Source: Octadecabacter sp.
GTDB lineage: Bacteria; Pseudomonadota; Alphaproteobacteria; Rhodobacterales; Rhodobacteraceae
Length of the DNA stretch: 64,000 nucleotides
Reading direction: 5' to 3'
Assembly: GCA_017886375.1 (NCBI GenBank)
Contig: JAGGNB010000113.1
Span: 51,867 to 115,866 of the forward strand
Under the pieces are notes generated by a model. It was not told the origin of the DNA and did no database searches. It was given only the letters and a program-made list of their open reading frames with translations. The translations under genes were made by a program, and so were the position numbers. The first letter of the stretch is position 1, and the number at the start of each line of letters is the position of its first letter. Of this stretch, positions 1 to 8,577 are shown piece by piece.

Positions 1-538
1 CGATGGCCATAATACGCATAAAAATCCGCCACTTAGATGCGTCCGCGAGGAGGGTTTTTAGCAGGCTTCCTGCATAGGTCCAAAACAGGCAGACACAAAG
101 GTTTGTGGCGGAGAAAGTTATTGCAAGCATTGTCGCCTGCATCATCGGTGACAGGTCTGCGATCATCGCGGATGCAGATGTGGCAACGGCCCATATTTTC
201 GGGTTTACCCATTGGAACAGGATCGCCTGAATGAACGTAAAGGGGCGATCGGTGTCGCGTGTTTGCACCGGTTTTGCATGCCACAGCTTCCACGCCATCG
301 AAAGGATCCACAACGACGCGATGATCATCAAAACGATACGCAAAGTTGGGAACGCCTCAATCAGCGCGCCCAATCCCAAGCCGGTGACGAAGGCAATAAA
401 CCCAACGCCCAGCGCCACGCCCAACAGATGTGGCAAAGTGGCGCGAAAACCAAACCGTGCGCCCGACGTCGTAAGAAGGATGACATTCGGACCGGGGGAA
501 AACAGGCCAAGGAAGACAAAGCCGACGAGCGCCGTCAC
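1..538 (-). CDS. LysE/RhtB-family amino-acid exporter, 3' end truncated by window edge
   Basis: Minus-strand reading from a GTG at 538 gives VTALVGFVFLGLFSPGPNVILLTTSGARFGFRATLPHLLGVALGVGF..., the typical LysE N-terminal pattern; GTGA overlap with the upstream cca stop. Confidence 0.8.
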   Translation of the reverse strand, partial: MTALVGFVFLGLFSPGPNVILLTTSGARFGFRATLPHLLGVALGVGFIAFVTGLGLGALIEAFPTLRIVLMIIASLWILSMAWKLWHAKPVQTRDTDRPFTFIQAILFQWVNPKIWAVATSASAMIADLSPMMQATMLAITFSATNLCVCLFWTYAGSLLKTLLADASKWRIFMRIMAI

Positions 539-1689
539 GGGAGTGCTAAGAGGTCAGGCTTTGCCATTGTAAAACCGGATGCGATCCATGCCGTTTCAAG
601 CTGTTTGAGGCGTGCACCCAATGCGGGACCTGCGTAGGTTGGCATCAGGTCTTTGGCCGTTACGGGGTAGTTTTGTGCACCACCAAACTGCGCCGCGTCC
701 ATATCGATCTTTGTAAAGGTGCCGCCGGACAATGCCGCCCGCAACATTAACGCTTCGATCGCAAGCTCAGAACCCAGATTGTAGCCCAAAGGTGCAGCAT
801 CAATCACCGACAACGCGCCGTCACGGATACGGGTGAATTCAAGGGTGTCGGCCTTGGAGAGGCGCAGCTGCGATGTAACATCACCGGGATTTATGGCAGC
901 AAGTCGCGTGTGCAAATGTGCGGGGCGGCCGAGTTGTTCTTGAAGATGGATAAGCGGCGCGAGGGCCGACACATCCGCGCCCGCAAGCAGACGACCCAAC
1001 GCCCCGCACATTGCCATGGACGCCATTGCAGGTGCGGGGTTTGGCGCAAGGAGGGTTTTCAAAAGCTCGGTCCGCACCCGTTCTTTTGCAAGGCCTTCCA
1101 ACCCATCAAGATTGGCGGCGCAGGCCGCAAACCCATCCGCATTTATCCCCTGATCGGGGTCGCCAAACCACGCATAGAAACGGAAAAACCGCAAAATACG
1201 CAGGTAATCTTCACGGATCCGCAAATCAGCGTCATTGATGAACCGCACGTGTCGGGCGTGCAAATCAGGGATGCCCCCGACAGGGTCGATGACCGTACCA
1301 TCCGGCGCGCAATACAGCGCGTTCATCGTGAAATCACGGCGCACAGCGTCTTCTTGCAGGGTGTCTGAAAACGCCACAACAGCATGGCGACCATCGGTTT
1401 CAACATCGTTGCGGAACGTCGTGATCTCAAACGGTCGATGATCAGAAATGACTGTAACTGTGCCATGGTCAATGCCGGTCGCAATAACCTTAAGTCTCGC
1501 ATCCTTTGCCAATTGCATGACCACATCAGGCCGCGCGTTTGTCGCAAGGTCCAAGTCAGCCACAGGCATATCGACCAAGGCGTTTCGCACACAGCCACCG
1601 ACGAAATAAACCTCATATCCCGCGTCCACCAGCATCCCTGTCACCGCCTTGGATGCATCCGAGTTCAACCAGTTTGCCGACAGTTTCAT
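535..1689 (-). CDS. cca: CCA tRNA nucleotidyltransferase / poly(A) polymerase family
   Basis: ORF 384 aa with VGGCVRNALVDMPVADLDLATNARPD and RRDFTMNALY motifs. Confidence 0.9.
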   Translation of the reverse strand: MKLSANWLNSDASKAVTGMLVDAGYEVYFVGGCVRNALVDMPVADLDLATNARPDVVMQLAKDARLKVIATGIDHGTVTVISDHRPFEITTFRNDVETDGRHAVVAFSDTLQEDAVRRDFTMNALYCAPDGTVIDPVGGIPDLHARHVRFINDADLRIREDYLRILRFFRFYAWFGDPDQGINADGFAACAANLDGLEGLAKERVRTELLKTLLAPNPAPAMASMAMCGALGRLLAGADVSALAPLIHLQEQLGRPAHLHTRLAAINPGDVTSQLRLSKADTLEFTRIRDGALSVIDAAPLGYNLGSELAIEALMLRAALSGGTFTKIDMDAAQFGGAQNYPVTAKDLMPTYAGPALGARLKQLETAWIASGFTMAKPDLLALP

Positions 1690-2282
1690 TCGACCACCGC
1701 CTCAGCCATTGCGCGCAGGATACGCGCGGTTGCGCCCCAGATATAATAAGGGCCGTAGGGGACGGTATAATAGTAGCGTTTTTGCCCACGCCAATGACGG
1801 CCTTCGATGCGATAATTCGCAAGTGTTAAGACGTGGCGCAACGGCACGGTGAACGCCTCTTCCACCTCACCCGGTTCAAGTTTGAACGTCAAATCCGAAG
1901 GCACCATCGCGATAATCGGCGTGATCGAATAATTCGTGATGGTGTCATGATAGGGCAATTGACCAAGGATTGTGGCCACCCTTCGGTTGAGGCCAATTTC
2001 CTCCTCTGCCTCACGCAGGGCAGTGTGGTTCAGGTCGCGATCGGTGTCGTCCCTGCGGCCCCCTGCAAACGCAATCTGCCCGGGGTGATGTTTCAGATGG
2101 GCCGCGCGTTTTGTCAGGATAAGCTGCCCGTTTTCCGTCACCGCGATCAACACGGCTGCTGGTTTCAAAATACGTCCTTCGGGCAACACCACGCCTGGAT
2201 TCAGATCAAAATCTGACGTCGACCTCCCTGCATTTTCAATACAGCGCTGAAGCGTCTTGTTCAGGTCTTCAGGGCTTTGCAT
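1686..2282 (-). CDS. NUDIX hydrolase (CoA pyrophosphatase-like)
   Basis: Nudix box GGRRDDTDRDLNHTALREAEEEIGL; start trimmed to MQSPEDLNKT. Confidence 0.85.
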   Translation of the reverse strand: MQSPEDLNKTLQRCIENAGRSTSDFDLNPGVVLPEGRILKPAAVLIAVTENGQLILTKRAAHLKHHPGQIAFAGGRRDDTDRDLNHTALREAEEEIGLNRRVATILGQLPYHDTITNYSITPIIAMVPSDLTFKLEPGEVEEAFTVPLRHVLTLANYRIEGRHWRGQKRYYYTVPYGPYYIWGATARILRAMAEAVVE

Positions 2283-3282
2283 CCGATCCCTTTGCATCCG
2301 GTCCTTCTGTTGCTTCAAACCCCAACGTGTTGGGTTGAAACACATAATGCGAACCACAGAACTGGCAGTCAGCTGTGACTGTGCCTTCTTCAGTAGTCAT
2401 ATGTTTGATGTCTTTGGCCGAATAAATTGACAGCGACTGGCGCACTTTATCTGGCGAACACGAACAGCCAAATTCAACCGCTTGCGGGTCAAACACGCGC
2501 GGGGCTTCTTCGTGAAACAGGCGCACCAGCAATTCGGTTGGCTGTACGGTCGGGCCGATCAATTCCATTTCTTCGGCCGTGCGCAGAAGGGTGGTGGCAC
2601 GGGTCCAATTTTCGCCTTCGTCATCATCCAGAATATCAGCGGCGGTCAGCAACCCATTGTCGGCCACTGGCTCACTCGCAACGGACGGGGACGCCTTAGG
2701 CATCGCCTGCAACATAATTCCGCCCGCACGCCACGATTCCGCCCCGCCCGGAACAGACGCCTTACCGTATGTCAGCTGGAAAGCTGTCGGCAGCTGTTCG
2801 GATTGCGCGAAATACGCCTCAGCGCAGGCAGACAATGACCCACCAGCAATTGGTGTGATTCCTTGATAGGGAACCATGCCTTCGCCTTGGTCAATCAGGA
2901 TCGCGAAATAGCCTTTGCCGACCTGACTAAACGGATGCCCAGTCGGGTCGATCGCGTCCTTGTCATAGCTGGCATAGGCACGCACGCGGGCCGGCTTGCC
3001 GTCAGCTGATGGGCCGTAATAATCCGTCGCGATCAAGCGTGCTGGGCCGTCGCCGCGCACTTGCAATGACAGCTTCCAACGCAGTTTAATCGTCTGACCA
3101 ATCAATGCGGTCAACAATGCCATCTCTGCGACCAATGCCTCAATGGCTGGGGGGTAATCGTGCTGCGCCAGCACATTGTCCAACACGCCATCAAGACGCG
3201 CGATGCGCCCACGAATATCAGACCGGTCAAGCTGAAATGGCAGGACGGTATCATCCCAAGCGATGTGTGATGCAATAGTCAT
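2269..3282 (-). CDS. hslO: Hsp33 redox chaperone
   Basis: ORF 337 aa; C-terminal FGCSCSPDKV...CQFCGSHY zinc-binding cysteines. Confidence 0.92.
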   Translation of the reverse strand: MTIASHIAWDDTVLPFQLDRSDIRGRIARLDGVLDNVLAQHDYPPAIEALVAEMALLTALIGQTIKLRWKLSLQVRGDGPARLIATDYYGPSADGKPARVRAYASYDKDAIDPTGHPFSQVGKGYFAILIDQGEGMVPYQGITPIAGGSLSACAEAYFAQSEQLPTAFQLTYGKASVPGGAESWRAGGIMLQAMPKASPSVASEPVADNGLLTAADILDDDEGENWTRATTLLRTAEEMELIGPTVQPTELLVRLFHEEAPRVFDPQAVEFGCSCSPDKVRQSLSIYSAKDIKHMTTEEGTVTADCQFCGSHYVFQPNTLGFEATEGPDAKGSDAKP

Positions 3283-3353
3283 TGGGGTTTCCTAACAAGT
3301 CCAAGGTTGGCATACCGCGTCCATATAGGTGCCACAAGGCGAGGAAAAAGGGC

Positions 3354-3797
3354 ATGATCAAACGGTACGGCGAACGGGTTGACCCTGCTATGCACTACAC
3401 GCCGCGCCCCGGCGCCTATGTGATCTTGCAACGCGGGCATGATTTGCTGCTGACGGTGCAAGACGGGACACGGCTCGAACATCCTGAAATACAACTGCCA
3501 GGCGGAGGGATCGATGCGGGCGAACAAATCTTGCCTGCGCTGCATCGTGAAGTTATGGAAGAAACCGGCTGGCGGATGGGCAAGCCGCGTCGCATAGGGG
3601 TCTACAAACGCTTTGTTTTTATGCCGGACTACGACATGTGGGCAGAGAAAATTTGCACGATCTATTGGTCGCGACCGACGCTGTGTTTGGGGGCCCCTTT
3701 GGAAGACAGTCACACCGCGGTTTGGGTCCCGATGAACGACGCCCCTGCCCTATTGTCCAATGATGGTGACGCTACGTTCGTGGCCAGCTTGCTCTAG
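3354..3797 (+). CDS. NUDIX hydrolase
   Basis: [26 protein letters not shown] Nudix box; start trimmed to [11 protein letters not shown]. Confidence 0.85.
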   Translation: MIKRYGERVDPAMHYTPRPGAYVILQRGHDLLLTVQDGTRLEHPEIQLPGGGIDAGEQILPALHREVMEETGWRMGKPRRIGVYKRFVFMPDYDMWAEKICTIYWSRPTLCLGAPLEDSHTAVWVPMNDAPALLSNDGDATFVASLL

Positions 3798-3849
3798 CGC
3801 AGAAATCGGAGTACCTCGCGAGCGATTAATGCTCAGGAGCCTTGCGCCA

Positions 3850-5082
3850 ATGTCTAAAGTCACCGCACCCAAAAAAGTCGTCCTCGCCTATTCCGGCGGT
3901 TTGGACACGTCGATCATTTTGAAATGGTTGCAGACGGAATACGGCTGTGAGGTCGTTACGTTCACCGCCGATCTCGGCCAAGGTGAGGAACTTGAGCCGG
4001 CGCGCGCCAAAGCTGAGCTTATGGGCATCCCGCCTGAGAATATCTATATCGAAGACGTCCGTGAAGAATTCGTGCGCGATTTCGTCTTCCCGATGTTTCG
4101 CGCAAATGCTGTCTACGAGGGGCTATACCTGCTGGGCACGTCTATCGCTAGACCATTGATTTCAAAGCGTTTAGTTGAGATTGCGGCAGAAGTCGGCGCA
4201 GATGCGGTGGCCCATGGCGCGACCGGAAAAGGCAACGACCAAGTGCGGTTCGAACTGGCTGCCTATGCACTGAACCCCGATATCAAAGTCATCGCGCCGT
4301 GGCGTGAGTGGGACTTGTCCAGCCGCACGAAACTGCTGGAGTTCGCCGAAGAACATCAAATCCCGGTCGCAAAAGACAAACGCGGCGAAGCGCCGTTTTC
4401 TGTCGATGCAAATCTGCTGCACACATCATCCGAAGGTAAGGTTCTTGAAGACCCCGCAGAGATGGCACCAGATTACGTTTATCAGCGCACAGTTGCGCCA
4501 GAAGACGCACCAGATACGCCCGAGTTTGTAGAGATCGGATTTGAGCGTGGCGATGCTGTTTCGATCAATGGCGAGGCGATGTCGCCAGCTACAATCCTTA
4601 CTAAACTCAATGAGTTAGGCGGAAATCACGGCTGTGGCCGTCTTGATCTGGTTGAGGGTCGTTTCGTGGGCATGAAGTCCCGTGGCATTTATGAAACGCC
4701 CGGTGGCACGCTGCTGCTTGAGGCGCATCGTGGGATTGAATCCATCACGCTCGATCGCGGCGCTGCGCATCTGAAAGACGAGCTGATGCCACGCTACGCT
4801 GAGCTGATTTACAATGGTTTCTGGTACTCGCCTGAGCGCGAAATGTTACAAGCCGCGATTGATAAATCGCAGGAGCATGTGACCGGAACCGTGAAGCTAA
4901 AGCTCTACAAAGGGTCGGCCAGAACGGTTGGTCGTTGGTCCGATCATTCGCTGTATTCAGAGGCGCATGTGACGTTCGAAGACGACGCCGGTGCATACGA
5001 TCAAAAGGACGCTGCAGGTTTCATTCAGTTGAACGCGCTGCGGCTTAAGCTTCTGGCGGCACGTAATAAGCGGCTGAAATAA
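3850..5082 (+). CDS. argG: Argininosuccinate synthase
   Basis: [18 protein letters not shown] and full-length family match; start at MSKVTAPKK. Confidence 0.97.
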   Translation: MSKVTAPKKVVLAYSGGLDTSIILKWLQTEYGCEVVTFTADLGQGEELEPARAKAELMGIPPENIYIEDVREEFVRDFVFPMFRANAVYEGLYLLGTSIARPLISKRLVEIAAEVGADAVAHGATGKGNDQVRFELAAYALNPDIKVIAPWREWDLSSRTKLLEFAEEHQIPVAKDKRGEAPFSVDANLLHTSSEGKVLEDPAEMAPDYVYQRTVAPEDAPDTPEFVEIGFERGDAVSINGEAMSPATILTKLNELGGNHGCGRLDLVEGRFVGMKSRGIYETPGGTLLLEAHRGIESITLDRGAAHLKDELMPRYAELIYNGFWYSPEREMLQAAIDKSQEHVTGTVKLKLYKGSARTVGRWSDHSLYSEAHVTFEDDAGAYDQKDAAGFIQLNALRLKLLAARNKRLK

Positions 5083-5089
5083 AACAGAA

Positions 5090-5119
5090 AAGCCCGGAAG
5101 CAGTGATGGGTCCGGGCTT
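5090..5119 (-). terminator. Rho-independent-type hairpin between convergent transcripts
   Basis: Perfect 9-bp inverted repeat AAGCCCGGA/TCCGGGCTT, 12-nt loop; T-rich tail (CTTTTCTGTTTTATT) when read on the minus strand. Confidence 0.7.
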
Positions 5120-5249
5120 GGTACTTGTGAAGAACATAGGTTACTGGGCGGTCACAACTGTCATTACGAGATTGCCATCGGGCTTGATTAGGCCGTCTTC
5201 CATAGCGCCAAGCGTGTATTCAAATACGCCGGTCGCCATGCCACCAGTT

Positions 5250-5951
5250 TCAGATGAGCGTGGTTTTGTTGGACAGAAGATCGCAATAGTAGGGCATTGT
5301 TTCAATGCACAGGGCGCGATGCGGTCCGGTAAGCACTGGCAGGTCCGCTTCTGGCCCCGCAAAACCGGTACTTTGATGCACGGCACGATACCAATGAGAG
5401 GCCCAAATCCCATCAAAAGGGCGGGGACCAATGGGCCATGACAACATCGCGAAATCGAATGGAACCCCAATCATCAAACATAGGTTTTTTAATGCCTTTT
5501 CAGGATCTTGTCGGATCTCGGAGCTGTCGACAACGTGCCCACCGATCCGCTTATACAGGGCTAGTTGCTGGGGATATCCAATGTCGTTGAGTGTAAGGTT
5601 TTCCCGTTTGGCGGCGTAACTGGCGATGACACGGGCAGGGTGGCGGATCAGGTGGATGTTCACGCAGTCCTTGGTCCAATCCAACGGGAAACCGTCCAGC
5701 ATATGATGTGGCATATGTTTCATATACTTATGCGCTTTTTCGCCGTCATTTGCGCAGGCAGTTGCGACGCGTTGCGGGCCAGTTTCATGGGTCGTTAGAA
5801 TCGCATCCGACATGGGGTGGTCCAACCCTGTCGCCGCAAGGTAGGGGGCATAAAACGGTTCGTCCATTGCGGTGAAATCGGCGCGGTTTGCGAAGGAATA
5901 CATCAGCGCTGTCGACAGGTTGCGCGGGCCGGACCAGACGGCAATTTTCAT
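5250..5951 (-). CDS. Sulfotransferase-like family protein
   Basis: MKIAVWSGPRNLSTALMYSFANR (PAPS-binding-like loop) and NIHLIRHPARVIASY. Confidence 0.75.
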   Translation of the reverse strand: MKIAVWSGPRNLSTALMYSFANRADFTAMDEPFYAPYLAATGLDHPMSDAILTTHETGPQRVATACANDGEKAHKYMKHMPHHMLDGFPLDWTKDCVNIHLIRHPARVIASYAAKRENLTLNDIGYPQQLALYKRIGGHVVDSSEIRQDPEKALKNLCLMIGVPFDFAMLSWPIGPRPFDGIWASHWYRAVHQSTGFAGPEADLPVLTGPHRALCIETMPYYCDLLSNKTTLI

Positions 5952-6008
5952 GTTTCACTCGAATTTGTACAAAACTCTGACAGGGGGGTGCATGGTTTGT
6001 ACAAAACT

Positions 6009-6920
6009 TCAGCCCGCCGTTTCAGCCAGAATCAGCGCCTTATAGAGGTCGCGGATCTGTTTTGTGATCGGGCCCATGTCACCAGTCCCAATCTGACGCC
6101 CGTCGATAATGCTAACCGGAGTTTGCGCGCCAAAGGTTCCTGTCAAAAACGCCTCATCCGCGCCGTATGTATCGACCAGCGAAAAGTTACGTTCATACAC
6201 AGGGATGTCGTTCGCGCGGCACAGATCGATCACCTTTTGGCGGGTGATTCCGTTCATGCAATAATCGCCCGTGCTTGTCCAAACCGCACCCTTTCGAACG
6301 ATAAAAAAGTTACAGGCGTTGGTGGTGTTCACGAAGCCATGAACGTCGAGCATCAGCGCCTCGTCCGCGCCGGCCTTTTCAGCTGCGATGCAGGCAAGGA
6401 TACAATTGAGCTTGGAATGAGAGTTGAGTTTCGGGTCCTGTGTCATCGGCAAACCGCGTTGATGCGGGACGGTCGCAAGGGTGATCGGGCGCGGCAATTT
6501 CGGGGTAGAATGTTCCATGATGATAACCATCGTCGGGCCAGACCGGCTGAGAGATGGATGCTGGAACGGCAATATCTTAATGCCGCGCGTAATCATCAAC
6601 CGACAGTGGACGTCTGTGTGCATTGAATTGGCCAATTGCGTCTCTAACACAGCGGAAATTACGCCGTTTCGATCCATACCAATATCAAGATCAATGGCTT
6701 TTGCGGCTTCAAACAGGCGGTCGATATGTTCATCCATAAAGGCCCAATTGCCATCATAAAGCCGCATCCCTTCCCACACACCATCACCGAGCATGAAGCC
6801 GGAGTCATACACGCTTACCGTTGCTTGCGCGCGCGGGGTCAAGGTGCCGTTGATCCAGATCAGAATGGTCTGATTGCGTGGATCGTCTTCGGCGGTGTGG
6901 GTGGTGATTTTATCGGTCAT
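6009..6920 (-). CDS. Class IV (branched-chain / D-amino-acid type) PLP aminotransferase
   Basis: ORF 303 aa; NGTLTPRAQATVSVYDSGFMLGDGVWEGMRLYDG and LNSHSKLNCILACIAAEKAGADEALMLD. Confidence 0.85.
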   Translation of the reverse strand: MTDKITTHTAEDDPRNQTILIWINGTLTPRAQATVSVYDSGFMLGDGVWEGMRLYDGNWAFMDEHIDRLFEAAKAIDLDIGMDRNGVISAVLETQLANSMHTDVHCRLMITRGIKILPFQHPSLSRSGPTMVIIMEHSTPKLPRPITLATVPHQRGLPMTQDPKLNSHSKLNCILACIAAEKAGADEALMLDVHGFVNTTNACNFFIVRKGAVWTSTGDYCMNGITRQKVIDLCRANDIPVYERNFSLVDTYGADEAFLTGTFGAQTPVSIIDGRQIGTGDMGPITKQIRDLYKALILAETAG

Positions 6921-7039
6921 GCAGGGACGCTACGGCGCAGCGCCGATTGTTCCAAGAGGTAAACAGCGCGTGAGGACACGGTCCGGTGAATTGCGCGTGG
7001 ATGTGTTGGACGCGATGATAGCGCAAAGGGAGACACCAA

Positions 7040-7705
7040 ATGACTTCGATGATGCGAAATCTGAAGACCGTGGCGCTGGCGGCAGCGATTGGAGCGGCAA
7101 CATTGATGCTTGCTGGCAAAGCGGAGGCGCGCGACATGCAGACGATTACGGTCGCGGGCGGCTGTTTCTGGTGCGTCGAAAGCGATTTTGAGAAAGTGAC
7201 CGGCGTAACCGAGGTCACGTCTGGATATACCGGCGGAACCACGGCGAACCCGACATATAGCCAAGTTACCGGCGGCGGTACGGGCCATTATGAGGCTGTC
7301 GAAATCCGCTACGACGCCGACCAAGTTTCTGCCCGCCAGATTTATGATCTGTTTTTCCGGTCTGTCGATCCAACGGATGCCGGTGGGCAATTTTGTGACC
7401 GTGGCGACAGCTATCGTACAGCAATTTTCGTATCTAACACGGCGCAACAACAAGCGGCACAGGCAGCATTGTCAGCCGCGCAATCAGAGTTGGGACAACA
7501 AATCGTAACCCCGATATTGGCGGCTTCGACGTTCACCGATGCGGAAGAATACCATCAGGACTATTACAAAGGTCAGAACCGAGTCGTCACACGGCGCGGT
7601 ATTAAGACCGAAGCGGAGGCCTATGCGTTTTATCGTGACGCTTGCGGACGTGACGCGCGGGTTGAACAGCTTTGGGGCAGCAATGCACCATTTATCAATC
7701 ACTAA
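7040..7705 (+). CDS. msrA: Peptide-methionine (S)-S-oxide reductase with N-terminal signal peptide
   Basis: GGCFWCVESDFEKVTGV...SGYTGG motif; hydrophobic leader MTSMMRNLKTVALAAAIGAATLMLAGKAEA. Confidence 0.93.
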   Translation: MTSMMRNLKTVALAAAIGAATLMLAGKAEARDMQTITVAGGCFWCVESDFEKVTGVTEVTSGYTGGTTANPTYSQVTGGGTGHYEAVEIRYDADQVSARQIYDLFFRSVDPTDAGGQFCDRGDSYRTAIFVSNTAQQQAAQAALSAAQSELGQQIVTPILAASTFTDAEEYHQDYYKGQNRVVTRRGIKTEAEAYAFYRDACGRDARVEQLWGSNAPFINH

Positions 7706-8561
7706 AGGATTGCACGTCCGCTAAATCGGGGATCACGTCGGCGGTACCCCGTCGCGTGACCATGATTGCGGCTGCTTTGGACGCCATTTGCATGGCTTGC
7801 AACATGGGTTGGCCCCGATCAAGACCCGCAAGAACGTAGCCCGTGAAGGTATCACCGGCGCCAGTGGTATCTATGGGCGTCACTTTGTGGGCAGGAACGT
7901 TAATGGGGCCGTCGGGGCCAAACCAAGTGGCACCCTTGGCGCCGAGCGTGACAATGACGTCTTTGACGGGAATATCTTGCGGGCCTTGTCCAGTCGCGTC
8001 TTTAAGCTGCGCGGCTTCGACTTCGTTCAGGATCAGAAAATCAAGGTAAGGGAGCACCGCCATCACCGCGCCAGAGTCAAACGGTGCGGCGGCATAGGCC
8101 ACGCGCAGACCCATCTTTGCGGCGAGCGAGGCGGCTTGCACTTGCAGGTTGGTTTCGTTCTGAAAAACCAATGTATCACCGGTTTCGGCCTGCGTTAGTG
8201 CCTGTTCTAACACGTGGGTAGGGATTTTGACGTTGGCCCCTTGGTGCAAAATGATGATGTTTTCGCCATTTGTATCAACCGCAATAATCGCTTGCGCTGT
8301 TTCAACATCGATTTCAACGATATGGCGTGTATCAACACCGTATTCCAGCAGCCGTTCAACGGCCCAGCGCCCATCCGCACCAACTGCGCCGATGTGGGCA
8401 ACACGGGCGGCGGCGCGGGCGGCGGCGACGGACATGTTTGCGCCTTTACCGCCCAGAAAAACTGCGCGGCCTGTGCTGGCAAGCGTTTCACCGGGGCTGG
8501 GGATGTGCGGAACGGAATAGACAATATCCGCATTAATGGAGCCTAAGTTCCAGATGGTCAT
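7695..8561 (-). CDS. PfkB-family sugar kinase (ribokinase-like)
   Basis: ORF 288 aa; N-terminal GGKGANMSVAAARA and C-terminal DTTGAGDTFTGYV. Confidence 0.88.
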   Translation of the reverse strand: MTIWNLGSINADIVYSVPHIPSPGETLASTGRAVFLGGKGANMSVAAARAAARVAHIGAVGADGRWAVERLLEYGVDTRHIVEIDVETAQAIIAVDTNGENIIILHQGANVKIPTHVLEQALTQAETGDTLVFQNETNLQVQAASLAAKMGLRVAYAAAPFDSGAVMAVLPYLDFLILNEVEAAQLKDATGQGPQDIPVKDVIVTLGAKGATWFGPDGPINVPAHKVTPIDTTGAGDTFTGYVLAGLDRGQPMLQAMQMASKAAAIMVTRRGTADVIPDLADVQSFSD

Positions 8562-8577
8562 GGCTGATCTTTCTGGT

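Noticed and set aside
541-549. GAGTGCTAA, a perfect CIRCE half-site (HrcA operator)
   Set aside because: No matching TTAGCACTC arm at the 9-bp spacing; lies at the cca/lysE junction, far from heat-shock genes
5951-5966. TGTTTCACTCGAATTT, resembling parS
   Set aside because: Only the left half matches; palindrome broken, unlike the two perfect sites near parAB
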